Counted from the first letter of the stretch, positions 1 through 11,247 are shown. The stretch is DNA of 64,000 nt from Sepiola atlantica (GCA_963556195.1 OY744519.1:37641801-37705800); one strand, 5' to 3'. The notes: generated by a model not told the origin, from the letters alone. A program made the numbers and translations.

Positions 1-538
1 ACAGAATATTTTTTTGCCTAGGCTCTTCCAACTGCAAAAATAAACGGGGGGATGCCTTGACATATCGTCATAATGTAACAATTAAGTGACAGACGTAGGG
101 TTTGCATGCGTTTGAATCACACCCTAAACTACTTAGTTTCCTTATATTTGTATATATCCGAAGAAAAAAATCAGAAAAAATAATTTCCAAAATTAACTTG
201 ATCATATGGTTGTAATATCGTATTTTCATACAATTTTAATGTTCATATTATCGATGAATAGAATTATTATGATACTCGGAAATCATCTCGGAATTCAAAT
301 CGTTAAAACGACATAATACTAGAGATTAATCATTGTATAAAAATATTTATACTCAAATTCTGGAAGTCATTCAAAAAATATCATGATCTTGGGAGTTGTT
401 TGTATTTTTAAACAGTTTAAGATTAGCCGTTTTTCAGATTACCATGTTTGAACGCTGAAATACTCAATCGCTCTAACGCATTAATTACTAAACGCGATTT
501 TACAGTTATTTAACATAAAAATTCGGTCTGCCACCTTA
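1..538. other. unassigned AT-rich sequence
   Basis: No long reading frame, RNA gene or repeat structure is visible here up to the MITE. Confidence 0.5.
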
Positions 539-540
539 TA

Positions 541-919
541 CAGGGTGGGCAAAAATAAGGGTCCTATTTTTAAAAATTCATAACTTTTTTATTTATTGAT
601 TTTTTTTATTTTTTAGAATAAGTAAAGGACCCCTTCCGAAGCAAGCATGAGCCGTATTAGCCCTAAGGAACGTACCCTCATTTAGAAAACATTATTTTTG
701 CTTAAAAAACTCAAAACAGTGTAAAAAACAATACTTTAGTTTTTGTAAGTTTTAAGAAGTGTTTTTCGGCTAAAATTTGTTTTGTTTATTTCAAAAAATC
801 TCGGAAGGGTCAGTCTACACACACATACAGTTTGGTGAGTTTAACTTTTATTTTGTGGAAGTTATTCAAATTCAAGTTATTCAAATTTAAAGATAGGACC
901 CTAATTTTGGCCCACCCTG
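541..919. mobile_element. Tc1/mariner-type MITE with TA target duplication
   Basis: The 379 bp unit starts CAGGGTGGGCAAAAATAAGG and its right end, read on the other strand, starts CAGGGTGGGCCAAAATTAGG, giving terminal inverted repeats of about 26 bp. TA dinucleotides flank both ends (539-540 and 920-921). There is no reading frame inside. The CAGGGTG terminus is shared with the full-length mariner-type elements at 5.5, 28.0 and 49.9 kb, but the rest of the terminus differs, so it belongs to another family. It is probably a non-autonomous deletion derivative moved in trans. Confidence 0.85.
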
Positions 920-921
920 TA

Positions 922-1596
922 CAAGACAGAATTTATAAACCAAAAGTAAATGTCATCTGCGCGTATTGAATTATCCATCATGAAATATGTTGAACATCTA
1001 GTGGCTCTTGTTCACAGTGATTTAATAAAGTATCTAGTATTAAATGTATACCCGCTTGTAGGGCACATGCACACAGACACATGTACAAACTCATATTATG
1101 TATAACACTGGTTATTGGTTTACACTCGTCTTGCCCTAGAAAAGCCTGTTATTAAAGAAAACGCTTAGATGAGCACATAGGAACTCCGAAGAAATAACAA
1201 TTAGCCACGTATATATTTCGAAAATCGGAGGATTAAACCTACTTGGTCAATGATACGACTAGTGAACAAAAAATAATTTCGCTACAGTCTTCAGTTTTGT
1301 TTCGATAAGTGCAACTTACATTCAAATGATTTTTTTAACAAACTTTCAATCTTTAGGAAACACACATTTCATTTGTTAGTTCTTTCTGCACTCTCTATAA
1401 AAAACTATTCTCTTGACAGATGTCATAATTATGTGTGTGTTTATATTCTGATATTTGTTAAAATACATTTAATTTTGAAAAACAAGTATCATCAAATCGT
1501 TCACTTTTTCGTATTGGCAATTAAATAACTTGCATTATAAGTATACACAGTTTTAAGAAAAGTAAGACTTGTTTAGTTATTCGTTTGTTAATCGTT
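922..1596. other. unassigned AT-rich sequence
   Basis: Nothing recognisable: no coding frame, tandem array or RNA gene. Confidence 0.45.
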
Positions 1597-1787
1597 TATA
1601 TACTTAGTATTTCATGTATCAACATAAGATTTTCATGAGAAGATATCATTTTTTATGTATCAATTTTCAATATTTATTTCAACAGTGCTCGATACGTAAA
1701 TAGAGCTAGGTAGTAATCTATGAAAATATTTTTATGGCAATGAAGCTACACAGATACTCCCTCGTTTCATACCCGGGGGAATTTTCA

Positions 1788-1788
<1 letters not shown>
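1597..1788 (-). repeat. PLE 3' region fragment
   Basis: This stretch aligns by eye with 61262-61450, which lies downstream of the PLE frame on the minus strand. Shared landmarks are TGCTCGATACGTAA, AGCTACACAGA and CCCGGGGG. On its upstream side the similarity stops where the (TA)n tract at 1789 begins. It is therefore a detached 3' piece of the same family, in the same orientation as the 61 kb copy. Confidence 0.7.
1661..1690 (-). ncRNA. hammerhead-like core, degenerate
   Basis: On the minus strand CTGTTGA is followed by a small hairpin AATA/TATT and then GAAA. This resembles a hammerhead core (CUGANGA, stem II, GAAA) with position A6 changed. The equivalent site at 61.3 kb has AGTA/TACT, so one pair has changed on both sides (G-C to A-T). 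Stems I and III are not clear. Confidence 0.35.

Positions 1789-1846
<58 letters not shown>
1789..1846. repeat. (TA)n microsatellite
   Basis: Pure TA dinucleotide run of about 58 bp between the PLE fragment and the hammerhead-bearing element. Confidence 0.95.
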
Positions 1847-1849
<3 letters not shown>

Positions 1850-2043
1850 GTGGAGAACTAAAACCGAACTTTTAGGAAAGGTAAAACCTATTGTAAAAAG
1901 TATACAGCTCAATATACCGGATAGAGAAAGTTGATAAGTAGAAGAATAACAAAGAATTAGAAAAGCGACGGAGGCAGATCTTTTTTAATTCAGTTGCTCA
2001 ATGCAAGGTATATTCCGCAAAAAAGCAATTTATTCAATTAATG

Positions 2044-2094
2044 TTTTCCTTAAGCGAGGCTTTTCAAATATCAAAATCTGATCATCAGGGGAAA
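2044..2094 (-). ncRNA. hammerhead ribozyme motif, weakened stem II
   Basis: On the minus strand: TTTCCC, core CTGATGA (2088-2082), a poorly paired stem II, GAAA, stem III AAGC/GCTT with loop CTC, cleavage-site A, then AGGAAA pairing with the first strand for five pairs after one mismatch. The core nucleotides are intact. Stem II has mismatches, so activity is doubtful. Confidence 0.5.
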
Positions 2095-4221
2095 TTGCTG
2101 GGATAGATAAGTTGGCAAAGCCCAAGATTTTAAATTTGAAAAAGTAGAATAAAGGTCCCCAATAATAGATAGTGTCCTTGGGCTAACATACATTTCCCCA
2201 ATAACCGCTCAACCCTACAACTCCAACTAAACTCCCTCACACAACCTGAACTCTCAAAGCAAAATCTCCTCTAATACCACTAGCAATGTGAATACAACTA
2301 GAGCATCACCTTTTAAGATACACACCTACATTTGTGCGATCACTTTATCCATTAAGAGCCGGATCTCTAACCATATCTACTTCTTTTAAAATAGCAACGA
2401 TAATGTCACTGGCACTTCACTCTCCAATTTACTTAGAAATCTCAATCTTAAAAATCCCCCCTGCTCACTACACTTGTCAATACTTAAAAAGTCCAGATCC
2501 TACACCTCAGGTTCACCCCACTGACAACTTTGTACATTAGTAACCTTTATGATATCTACTGCTACTAGACCTAAAAATATTATTAATTCGTAGAATGAAC
2601 TTATCTCCATTTCCAGACATAAACGTAAATTTAAGTATAGCAACCATACAAATCCTCCGACAACCCTCTCCCAGCTGATTAACTATCCTCCCTACATCTC
2701 GGATTTATTTTGTTCTATAACTCTGCATAAATCTCCCTCATTCCTTTAACTTTTCTCTTAACTTAAAAAATTACCCATGGCTTCCGTTAGCTTTACAATC
2801 CCCTTAGCTGTTGTACCTCTCTCCCAGTACCCCTAAATCATTGTACTCAACCTCCTTTATCGTATAACCTTAATATGATATCACTTCCTTTTCCTTTCAC
2901 TTCCTTTAATACACTCTTTCGATACTCATCAATACATCCAACTTTTTAATCCTCCATTTCAACTTGATAACTAACCTACCGCAATTGCATTAGACCTCAG
3001 TCCTCTTATTGACTTGATGATTCGCCTTATCTACATGTAACCCCTTTGCACACTTCGATATCGAACTGCTCACCGCTTTCTCTTTGCCGTTTAATTACAG
3101 TTCCCCCCTGTTAAACTTCTAAATATTTTTTCTTCCCATTCTCTTATTAGCCTCGATAATTCCCCCTTAGATTACTTCTCCCCTCGTTCACTTCTCTTTG
3201 ACCCTGTTTTATCCCGGCCCCCACCTTCAATCTACATCTCTTAACCCCCATAATATTTACTTTTAACTTCCATCCACTTCTTACTCTGGAATCAAGTATT
3301 TTCACTATTTTGAACAATGTGTGAATTAAATACTATTTGCTATCCATCACCTACTTAATAACATGCATAATTAACTTGCATATTTCTTATTCTGGAATTC
3401 ATAGTGATTCAAAGTTTAATTTTCCTACATCCAAAACCCATTAGCATCCTGAAACAACATATTTTACTTCGACCCAACTCTTTACCCACTTTGGGGAATA
3501 TCACTCCGATTCTTTACTCAACGTCAAATTGCCATTTCTTTATTCACATATTTACTTCCAGATTCTAATTTTATCGACTATTCCCTCAATCATATATTTC
3601 TTTATCTGTTAATCCATCATTTTCTTTGCGGCCTAAGATTTATTTTAATTTTAATCTCTATCCTTCAAATCTATTTTGCCTCATTATAAATAATGTCATC
3701 TGATTGAACATCCAGTCCCAACCCCCTGTGCATATTCCTCCGACACATTTTTGTATTTTTTAATCTCCCCTCCTGCACACATTGCCCTCCCCCTCCCTTA
3801 CCCCATTTCAAGTTGAACCCTGATTCACTCTAAGTTTAAATCGCATTTACTCATCACATCCGCACCCTCTTCTTCTCTCACACCCTCTCACACTTTCCTG
3901 ACTTGCCTGCTGATCTCATATGAGTATTTGCCATTCATTCAGACGGCCCTGTTTATCAACGGGCAATTGGGATCTTGGCCTAGCCATTAAATATTAATTC
4001 GCTGTCTCTTCGTCAATTTAGACTTATTATATGATTTTAAGTCCAAAAATATTTTTTAATATGGCTAATATTTCCCACCTCACGAATTAGTGAGCCTTGT
4101 TGCATCCACGAACAAACCCTCTATTGGACTTCTTACCCTCTGGATTCTATCTCTTTTGGCCGCACCTGAAGATTTTTAAAATTTTAAATATTGGCCTTTG
4201 CCAACTTATCTATCCCAGCAA

Positions 4222-4271
4222 TTTCCTCTGATTATAAGATGATGATCTTTGAAAAGCCTGGCCTAATGAAA
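4222..4271 (+). ncRNA. hammerhead ribozyme motif, core mutated
   Basis: This is the counterpart of the 2044-2094 motif in the opposite arm. Stem II (AAGAT/ATCTT) is well formed and GAAA is present, but the core reads CTGATTA, changing the essential G8. It is likely inactive. Confidence 0.45.
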
Positions 4272-4372
4272 ACATTAATTGAATAAATTGCTATTTTGCG
4301 GAATATACCTTGCATTGAGCAACTGAATGGAAAAAAGATCTGCCTCCATCACTTTTTTTAATTCCTTCTACC

Positions 4373-4440
<68 letters not shown>

Positions 4441-4444
4441 TATA
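4373..4444. repeat. (TA)n microsatellite
   Basis: TA run of about 70 bp with one interruption; it directly follows the right end of the hammerhead-bearing element. Confidence 0.95.
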
Positions 4445-4450
4445 AATATA

Positions 4451-5136
4451 TATATTTATCGAGACTTTTGTACAATAACTTCAATTTAAAAAAATAGCAT
4501 CAAATTTAATAGTGATTTTATTTAAAAAGACATAACTATAATAATTACACCCATTATACCAGTTTTATAACGTGTTCATTCATTGCGGTATTGTTATTCA
4601 GCTGGGTTTCAAAATTATAACTCATATTCTGAACAGAAACCACTCTTAACAATTTACTGTTATATTCCTACATACATTGATAAGTTTGGATATGTTTAGA
4701 ATGTACTATGTCACAAGTAAACTATTTCTATTAATAGAAGGTACGAAAACATACTAATTTATATCATGACTTGCCATCACCTCCTCTGCCTAATTAAACT
4801 TTGTATAATGTTGATACCTAATATATTTTACATAGAGCCCTTCAAACATCGACATGAAAGCCTGTGTAAGTTGTTGGCTATTTAACGCTTAAGTTTAAAA
4901 TAACATTTCCGACGCTATATCACGTGTAATGTTTACCTATGATTTGGTAAACTCTTTTGTGCTTATGTTTGAAATATTATTTACATCGATTTGTTATATT
5001 TCACTTACAAATATCATAGTGATTATCAAACGCAAAAATGTAGTGTGCACATCTTTAAAAATACTGTTAAATACTGTTTAGTTTGGAAAAGTTAGTGAGA
5101 TCATTAATTTTATTTATACCCTTTGTAAAATAGTTG
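4451..5136. other. unassigned AT-rich sequence
   Basis: No gene, RNA or structured repeat recognised. Confidence 0.45.
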
Positions 5137-5142
5137 TATATA

Positions 5143-5215
<73 letters not shown>

Positions 5216-5314
5216 GTGTATTTACTTTTCATGTATACACTTATATAGCCTTAAAAGTCATATAAGATAGTAGGTATACATTTTCAGTGTTCACGTTAAC
5301 CTTTGTGAATAATA

Positions 5315-5357
<43 letters not shown>

Positions 5358-5437
5358 AAGTAAAGAGCCCAGAGGCGACGGTTGTACCCCGTAGTGAATG
5401 TTAAGGCTTAATGCAATGATATTTGCTAGTGATAGTT

Positions 5438-5519
<82 letters not shown>
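5137..5519. repeat. cluster of three (TA)n tracts
   Basis: TA runs at about 5137-5215, 5315-5356 and 5449-5519, the last preceded by a short (CA)n. The last tract supplies the TA target of the transposon starting at 5520. Confidence 0.9.
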
Positions 5520-5522
<3 letters not shown>

Positions 5523-6811
5523 GGTGGCGCAAGAGTAACGCATTAGTCTGAATCAGTAACAACTTTCACATTTAATCAAATTTTCTCCTTATTTTTACGA
5601 ATATTAAAGATATAAACATTGATCATTTTTCATGGAAAAATATAGCACTGAACAACGAACCAAAATTATTGAACTTTACTTCGGAAACCATCGTACAATA
5701 ACCTTAACCCAAAGAGCCTATAATCTGTATAATAATGTCAGACAATCTCCCAGTCAGACAACAATTGATCGTCTTGTTGCCCGATTTCGACAGCAGGGTT
5801 CAGTCAGTGATCTTCCACTATCTGGCACACCACGTTCAGTACGGACAGTGGAAAATGTAGCACTCGTTGAGGAAAGCATTGCTGAAAATCCAGACACCTA
5901 AACTCGAAGACGAGCCACTCAGATTAGGATGTCCAGAAGGTCACTTCAAAGAATTTTGCGTGAATTGCATCGGTTTCCATACAAAATTCAATTGCTACAA
6001 GATTACAACCTACAGATTTGCAATAATGCGTAGCTTATGCTGTTCACATTCAGCAATTAGCCAGAGAACAAAATGAGTTCAGTCATAAGCTGATAATGAG
6101 CGACTAAGCCTATTTTCATCTGAACGGGTTCGTAAATAAGAAAAACTGCAGTATATGGGGCATTGAAAATCCAAGAACCGTTCATCAGCGTTAATTACAT
6201 CCACTAAAATGTACCGTATGGTGTGGTGCTACCTCGAAAAGAGTGATCGGTCAATATATCTTTGAAGACGAAGAAGGTGACGATAACTGCACAGCGATAT
6301 CAACAAATGATTGAACATTTTTTAATGCCAGCTGTTCAGGACAACCTAGAAATGTGGTTCCGACACGATGGAGCTACTGCCCACACTGCCTGAAAAAGTA
6401 TGGCGCTCTTAAGGGGATTGTTTTGCGAGCGTTTAATTAGCAGATTTTCTTATTTTAACTGGCCTTCACGTTCACCGGATTTAACAGCCCATGACCTTTC
6501 CCTTTGGGGTTATCTTAAGGAAAGGGTATATGTGAACAAGCCTACCACGATTCAAGAGCTTAAAAACAATATCAGACATGAAATCCAAGAACTAGAGCCA
6601 GTTATTCTAAGGACTGTAATGGAAAGTGCCCTTACTAGAGCCCGTCTTTGTGAGGCCGAAAATGGTGCCCATGTAAAGGATATTATTTTAAAAATCTACT
6701 GCAACAAAATTATCAAGTAAATGTATTATTTATCAGAAAAGCCTAGTAAATTACTTTAAATGTTGTAGTTTCTATCACCTTAACAAACCAATGCGCGGCT
6801 TTTGCACCACC

Positions 6812-6814
<3 letters not shown>
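5520..6814 (+). mobile_element. mariner-type transposon, copy A
   Basis: The 1295 bp element is bounded by inverted termini CAGGGTGGCGCAAGAGTAAC and, on the other strand, CAGGGTGGTGCAAAAGCCGC, each about 28 bp. TA flanks lie at 5518-5519 and 6815-6816. It encodes one decayed transposase on the plus strand. A sister copy of the same family lies in the opposite orientation at 49944-51220. It sits inside a (TA)n tract. Confidence 0.9.
5632..6720 (+). pseudogene. mariner-type transposase pseudogene (copy A)
   Basis: The start MEKYSTEQRTKIIELYFG opens a helix-turn-helix DNA-binding region of the kind often labelled DUF4817, ending in a TAA at 5899-5901. Downstream pieces carry the catalytic blocks out of one frame: MSD followed by a stop where MSDEAHFHLNG is expected, HDGATAH followed by TGA at 6391-6393, and PDLTAHDLSLWG near 6480. 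The three aspartates are present, and by my count 41 residues separate the second and third (DD41D-like). At least three nonsense codons make it non-functional. The family cuts and pastes at TA dinucleotides. Confidence 0.85.
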
Positions 6815-6899
<85 letters not shown>

Positions 6900-6952
6900 A
6901 TGTGTGTGTGTGTGTTTGTGTTTGTGTTTGTGTGTGTGCCTGTGTGTGTGTG
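6815..6952. repeat. (TA)n followed by (TG)n microsatellite
   Basis: TA run to about 6885, then an imperfect TG run to about 6952. Confidence 0.9.
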
Positions 6953-7419
6953 TAAATAGGTTCTAATCTAGTTGAACAAATCGATCAAATTACTTGTTAT
7001 TACTTCATCACGGGGTGATGTATTGCTTGGTTAATATTCGAGCTTCCATCAAACAAATGAGTTGGTATGCTTTACTTGGCACCCTATTATGTTGTGTAGA
7101 TATTGACGCGTTTTGTATTTAAGGAGTATAATAAACTAATGACATTATTTAGCACGTGCGGGATTGAAATAAATTATTTTCTATTCGTTTACTTAGTCGT
7201 TGCTACTGGAACTGTTGATTCAGTTTTTTATGTGTTTATTTAATTTAATTACTTTATTTGTTATGTATATAGTTTTTCTAAGGTGAATCGTAGTCTATGC
7301 ATACATGTTGTTGAGATTTCGCTTTTAAAGTTTTTTAACATCTTGGAATCTTTAACATTTAATGTTTCAAGCTCTGTATTCAAACATAATATACACATGC
7401 CATCTAAATAGTAGCATGT

Positions 7420-8065
7420 ACTGACTCATCGTGATATTTTCCACTTAATTATCTGCTTTCTTTTTGCTTCCTGTAATGGTTCGCTAGTAATGGTTCGAAT
7501 TAGTTTTTGTATGATTGAATGTGCTTTTATCGTTATCATACCTGGTCTTACATCTATGTAGGTTTCTCCTTGTATTCTTGTTTTCGTGGGAAAATGTTTT
7601 GGCCTGGCAAACAATGCTTTTGGTTTATTAGTTGAATAGTTACAGTATTTCTCTTCATCTTCATATATCTTTCAAATTCCTATTTTAATTATTGCTATTA
7701 TTATTCGAGTTATTCCTTTTTCTAGTGTTTATATTATTGTTAATATGAATGTAATTGTAATTATTGATATAGTTATCACTTTTTTACGCGTATTATTTTT
7801 TTTCGTTTATAATCATGTTATTAGTTTATTTGATTATCATTTTAAAGTTTTCACAAAAACTGTAAGATATGTTTTGGTTATTTTTATTTAATATCTTGTG
7901 TGAGAAATTAGTTGCAGATTTTTTTTCGTTTGGATTTAGACATTTCTTGCTAACTTTTAGCATCTGGATATATTTAACCAAACGATAGTTTTCTTTGTCT
8001 CTGTTTTTATATTTATTAAAATTATTGTTATATTTGTGCTTATAGTTAACATCGATATAATTATA

Positions 8066-8117
<52 letters not shown>

Positions 8118-8156
8118 CTATTTTTAGAGCTTATAGTTAACATCGATATAATTATA

Positions 8157-8214
<58 letters not shown>

Positions 8215-9180
8215 CTATTTTTAGAGCTGTGATGTAAATGTGGCTTGAAATCTGAAATAAATATTCGTTGCTCGATTTATTTTCAGCTTACGTCTGAATA
8301 GATTTAAGAATATGGTTGTAATAGTTTTGTGTAATGCTTTAAATATAGCTCGTATGCATTGTTATTTACATTGAAAGGGGCATATGAAGAGCAGGTCATA
8401 TTATGTTAGGTAATACATCTACTTTTGGCCTAATTCTGTCAGTTCCGTATGTATAGTTGTGCTGGTTGGACTCCCCAGCATGTAGGCTGACCTCTGTACT
8501 ATTATATATAGTAGTGAGCTGCTTCTGAAAAGTCCTGCACACCCCTGCTCAAATCAAAGAGTTTTGTCATTTTAGTTTGTATCCATTAATCATGATTGTT
8601 GATTTAATCGGATCCACATTTTTTATAATGTTAATCCCATTCTTGTATATGTCGGTATATATCTCGGCGAAGTTTAGGGCAGCGTTTAATTGTTATTCAT
8701 GTATAGATGAGTACATATATTATATGCTGAAGTGTAACAAATTACATTTATTACTATTTTCGATATTATTAAACACAGTGATTTTTTCGAGAGTAGAAAC
8801 TAATTTCTTTTAATCGATATATTTTTATTTGTCTTTTTTCAGTTTAGAAACGATTGTTTTGCTGATCCTTTTATATCGGGCTTAGTCGACTTAATTAAAC
8901 GAGTGTTAGCCTTATTTTTTAAATCGCATTTGCGGTCTTGTAATGAGATATAATTTACTAACTTTCGCGCTATTTTTACTGAATCATTGAATTGTTTATT
9001 TTCAGTTTTTCTTACATATATATGTAGTTAGATTTGTTAGTATCGAGTAATATTTTCTAGAATTTATTTTTCACGATTTTGTTTAGTTATTTGACAAAAG
9101 TGTCTTGTTTTATCTGCGTTTACAAAGATTGTGTTACAGTAGTCTATGTTTCTTACGACGTTTTGTATTTTTTAAAAAAA
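7420..9180 (-). pseudogene. PLE reverse transcriptase / GIY-YIG endonuclease pseudogene
   Basis: PLE proteins copy element RNA with a reverse transcriptase and cut the target with a C-terminal GIY-YIG nuclease. On the minus strand near 9080-8880 I read FVNADKTRHF, ITKQN and TRLIKSTKPDIKGSAKQ, matching the fingers/palm start of PLE RTs (residues usually written N-ADKT and CRLINP-K-E). Near 7890-7830 is [20 protein letters not shown], close to HKIFNKNNLKLSYSCCENLE of the 62 kb copy. At 7614-7426 is a decayed nuclease segment with ETYIDVRPGM and IIKWKIS. Stops and frameshifts are frequent, so it is dead. Family assignment is good; exact domain limits are not. Confidence 0.65.
8039..8226. repeat. 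tandem duplication of a TA-containing unit inside PLE copy A
   Basis: The block TTATAGTTAACATCGATATA, then a TA run, then CATACTATTTTTAGAGC occurs twice head to tail, with units of about 91 and 97 bp that differ mainly in TA length. It looks like a recent slippage or unequal-exchange event. Confidence 0.85.
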
Positions 9181-9268
9181 TATTTTATTCTTTGTTGAAG
9201 CTTTACTCTCTAATCATATTTACAAAGTCACTTTCAGAGTTAATTATGGGAGTTTGAATTACTTCCTA

Positions 9269-9530
9269 GACACACTCCTTAAGTGGCTTCGATCTCTCTG
9301 TATAAGGGTTTGTCAGGCCAGCGTGAGATAGAGACACTTAACCCTACAGGTAAACCGTAACAAATATTCAAAATGACACTGTATTCGAAGCCCATATAAG
9401 ATCCCGACGGCACGGCTATACCCTGGCTCATACGAGTAATGGTGCATTTTTTCGTAGTGATGTTACTTCAGTAACAGCACTTCACTGGTACTCGACCAGA
9501 CTAAATGCATTCTTTTCCTGGAATCTGGTA
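9269..9530 (+). repeat. left arm of a diverged inverted repeat
   Basis: Landmarks CTCTGTATAAGGGTTTGTCAG, GGCTATACCCTGGCTCATACG and TTCCTGGAATC recur in the same order on the minus strand of 11248-11462. Identity by eye is roughly 60-70%. Family unknown. Confidence 0.6.
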
Positions 9531-9539
9531 AGTCTCATG

Positions 9540-10225
9540 GACCACAAGAAAAATGTATATAAAACATAATATAGATTACATTACAATCTTTTACGCGAAG
9601 AGACGGTATTTAAAACTTCATAAAGGTCAGCAAATAATTGTATTAATTAATAATGTACATACAACTGCAGAAATATATACACATAACAAAATTTAAAAAA
9701 TAGTAAATTAATCCACAGACATGAAAAATTAATCCCCAAACAGAACATATTTTCTACCATTTTATGGCCTTGATAAAGAGTAAAAACAATATATATACTG
9801 CAAGTAAACATTATGTCTTGAATCCGTATTACAAGTTTGATAGAAAACTTATTACATAATAGAAACAAAACGCTTATAATTTAAGGCTTCATCTCACGGG
9901 GTCTTCAGAAGACATTCAATTTCAGTGACTTCTGATTTATGTTTGTCTGATACCTATGGATCGAATTCAAGGCAAATCGGAAATATTCTACTTTACAAAT
10001 AGAGGTTGTGCACATATTATGCCTGGTAACACCCTTTAAAATACTCCGTAAAACTTAAATTTGGAATATATAGATTAATTAATATTTAATTCTAGTTGTA
10101 AACATTTTACGAATATCGACAGTATCGTGATTTTCATTAAGAGTTTCTCACTTCCGTGCAACACAATTTCAGTAAAAATAACCACTGTCAGATGTATTTA
10201 ACATTAATAATGATCTGTTTATTAG
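9540..10225. other. unassigned AT-rich sequence
   Basis: No gene or structured element recognised between the inverted repeat arm and the TA tract. Confidence 0.4.
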
Positions 10226-10263
10226 TTAAAGGGTGAATCCTGTAATAAAAACACACACACACA

Positions 10264-10264
<1 letters not shown>

Positions 10265-10335
<71 letters not shown>

Positions 10336-10341
10336 TATATG
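10265..10341. repeat. (TA)n microsatellite preceded by (CA)n
   Basis: TA run of about 75 bp, with a short CA run just before it. Confidence 0.95.
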
Positions 10342-10522
10342 AAGCAATCCAACAAAAGATATAAGCGTCAACTAATATCTTATAATTAGTGAAACATCCG
10401 GATAAAAAACTGAAGCTCAATATACTGGATATAGCATTAATATTATAATATAAAATGAAGTAATAAAATAAGGTGTCAATCAAATTTTATTAGAATTCAA
10501 AGTTCATGCAAAGCATCCTTAA

Positions 10523-10569
10523 GTCCTTAGCTCATGAGTTTTCAAAGATAATTCTTCTCTTCAGAGGAC
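10523..10569 (-). ncRNA. hammerhead ribozyme motif (left palindrome arm)
   Basis: Exact mirror of the motif at 10860-10906, read on the minus strand. Confidence 0.55.
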
Positions 10570-10859
10570 CATTACCGCAGTTATACTACTACAGGCAATA
10601 AAATTACGCTTTGAAAATATATAAAATTATATACACAAATATATAAAAATACATAACATCAAACATATCAATCCAAAAACATGTCCTTCCTGATTATGCT
10701 TCTCAACTTGTATGACCTGGATGGACTGTATGGATTCAACAAAAGTATGTTTTTGGATTGATATGTTTGATGTTATGTATTTTTATATATTTGTGTATAT
10801 AATTTTATATATTTTCAAAGCGTAATTTTATTGCCTGTAGTAGTATAACTGCGGTAATG

Positions 10860-10906
10860 GTCCTCTGAAGAGAAGAATTATCTTTGAAAACTCATGAGCT
10901 AAGGAC
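10860..10906 (+). ncRNA. hammerhead ribozyme motif (right palindrome arm)
   Basis: Stem I GTCCT (10860-10864) pairs with AGGAC (10902-10906). The core is CTGAAGA (10865-10871), which fits CUGANGA. Stem II GAAGA/TCTTT includes one G-U pair. GAAA is at 10886-10889. Stem III starts A-T, then has one mismatch before CT/AG. The cleavage-site base is A10901. All invariant core positions fit; stem III is imperfect. Confidence 0.6.
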
Positions 10907-11247
10907 TTAAGGATGCTTTGCATGAACTTTGAATTCTAATAAAATTTGATTGACACCTTATTTTATTACTTCATTTTATATTATAATTTTATATTATAAT
11001 ATATACATATATATATATACTACGTAACAGACAGGCACATACATATTCTTGCACTGTAAGTTACCATAAATATATAGGAATCCTATTCTATATGATATAC
11101 AGAGAACCCGTGAGTTCAATCAATATTTTCTTTTACTTCGCAAATGTTGTGTTAGTAAATCACTAAAGAGCACCAAGTTATTCTCCCCAATTGACCACGA
11201 AACTATGTTATAGTTTATCGATGCCGTCGTATTCTCTTGGTGTGGCT

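Larger units (their letters stand above)
1847..4375 (+). mobile_element. hammerhead-bearing inverted-repeat element with G-poor body
   Basis: The two ends are inverted repeats of about 200 bp: 1935-2140 pairs with 4165-4375 (shared GGAGGCAGATCTTTTTT, TTGCTCAATGCAAGGTATAT and ATTGCTGGGATAGATAAG, as read on opposite strands). Each end holds a hammerhead-like core. The body, about 2170-4140, is strikingly poor in G on the plus strand and rich in C and T, with no long frame. A block at 1850-1925, including AGCTCAATATACCGGATAGA, matches the left part of the repeat at 43.7 kb. The right end runs into (TA)n. PLE copies often carry inverted terminal copies, so this may be a non-autonomous PLE relative; no reverse transcriptase is seen inside. 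Confidence 0.6.
7150..9190 (-). mobile_element. decayed Penelope-like element, copy A
   Basis: Minus-strand similarity to the 61.6-62.9 kb element runs from the 3' flank (a shared CTAAGGT block near 7279 and 61755) through the GIY-YIG region into reverse transcriptase sequence. Two TA tracts (8066-8211) lie within it. Reading frames are broken throughout. It probably covers most of the RT, unlike the 61 kb copy, which is cut off upstream. Confidence 0.7.
10442..10987. repeat. perfect palindrome, 241 bp arms, 64 bp loop
   Basis: 10442-10682 and 10747-10987 are exact reverse complements as far as I can read them, separated by 10683-10746. Each arm contains a hammerhead motif. The 5' flank (10413-10436) carries the AGCTCAATATACTGGATA block also found at 1.9 and 43.8 kb, tying the palindrome to the hammerhead-bearing repeat family. 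Perfect identity implies a very recent inverted duplication, gene conversion, or an assembly or library artefact. Confidence 0.9.

Noticed and set aside
2334..2540. Frames in the C/T-rich body of the 1.8-4.4 kb element
   Set aside because: Short and explained by low G content, which removes stop codons such as TAG and TGA; not shared with the 43.7 kb copy.
5241..5543. Frames made of YIYIYI repeats, here and at all other TA tracts
   Set aside because: They are translations of (TA)n microsatellites, open on both strands, with no independent support.
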